Assembly (NCBI GenBank): GCA_937967875.1
Contig: CALBTQ010000272.1
Location: 1-15,059 of the forward strand
DNA from: an uncultured Pseudomonadota bacterium
GTDB lineage: Bacteria; Lernaellota; Lernaellaia; Lernaellales; Lernaellaceae
DNA length: 15,059 nucleotides
Direction: 5' to 3'
The translations under genes and the position numbers were made by a program. Below are positions 15,014 through 15,059 of the stretch, piece after piece. The number at the start of each line of letters is the position of its first letter. The first letter of the stretch is position 1. Below the pieces are notes generated by a model that was given only the letters and a program-made list of their open reading frames with translations, made no database searches and was not told the origin of the DNA.

Positions 15014-15059
15014 AGATCGGAAGAGCGTCGTGTAGGGAAAGAGTGTAGATCTCGGTGGT
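15014..15059 (+). other. Residual Illumina TruSeq adapter, not genomic
   Basis: The last 46 bases, starting AGATCGGAAGAGCGTC and continuing through GTGTAGGGAAAGAGTG to TCTCGGTGGT, agree base for base with the standard Illumina TruSeq universal adapter (reverse complement) as I remember it. The sequence before the junction is typical of the operon, and none of this continues L17. This is untrimmed read-through at a contig end and should be removed before the contig is used. It also means the contig end is an assembly end, not a natural DNA terminus. Confidence 0.97.

Overview
The window is one uninterrupted, plus-strand ribosomal-protein superoperon from a moderately high-GC bacterium, and it is complete apart from its two ends. 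It starts in the last 22 codons of tuf (EF-Tu) and runs through the S10 block (rpsJ to rpsQ), the spc block (rplN to secY, then adk, map, infA and rpmJ) and the alpha block (rpsM, rpsK, rpsD, rpoA, rplQ). Every gene expected in this order is present, intact and close to the family length. I find no insertion, mobile element, CRISPR array, RNA gene or unfamiliar protein-coding gene.

Organism: the adk-map-infA insertion between secY and rpmJ, the four-cysteine forms of S14, S4, L24 and L36, the zinc-type LID domain of adenylate kinase, the EF-Tu tail and the IF-1 sequence ([13 protein letters not shown] stretch) together resemble bacteria of the old deltaproteobacterial grade (Desulfobacterota, Myxococcota and relatives). 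This is an inference from remembered family patterns, and the phylum is not fixed by it. An Escherichia-like gammaproteobacterium is excluded by adk, map and infA sitting in the operon and by the zinc-type S14.

Layout: 1-68 end of tuf; 92-4997 S10 block (S10, L3, L4, L23, L2, S19, L22, S3, L16, L29, S17); 5016-10357 spc block (L14, L24, L5, S14, S8, L6, L18, S5, L30, L15, SecY); 10363-12149 adk, map, infA, rpmJ; 12160-15013 alpha block (S13, S11, S4, RNA polymerase alpha, L17). No gap between genes exceeds about 45 bases. Several junctions overlap (rplD/rplW, rplP/rpmC, rpmD/rplO, adk/map). Nearly every gene has a clear Shine-Dalgarno sequence 5 to 9 bases before its start. I see no convincing promoter or terminator inside the window, so the genes look like one long transcript entering from tuf or further upstream.

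How the genes work together: the products build both ribosomal subunits, the Sec channel that receives many nascent membrane and exported proteins, the enzyme that removes the starting methionine, an initiation factor, a nucleotide-balance enzyme and the RNA polymerase assembly platform. It is a growth-rate module, not an accessory region.

The one clear anomaly is technical. The last 46 bases (15014-15059) are Illumina TruSeq adapter, not genome. They truncate rplQ near its 3' end and give it a false stop codon. I did not find a previously undescribed biological system here.
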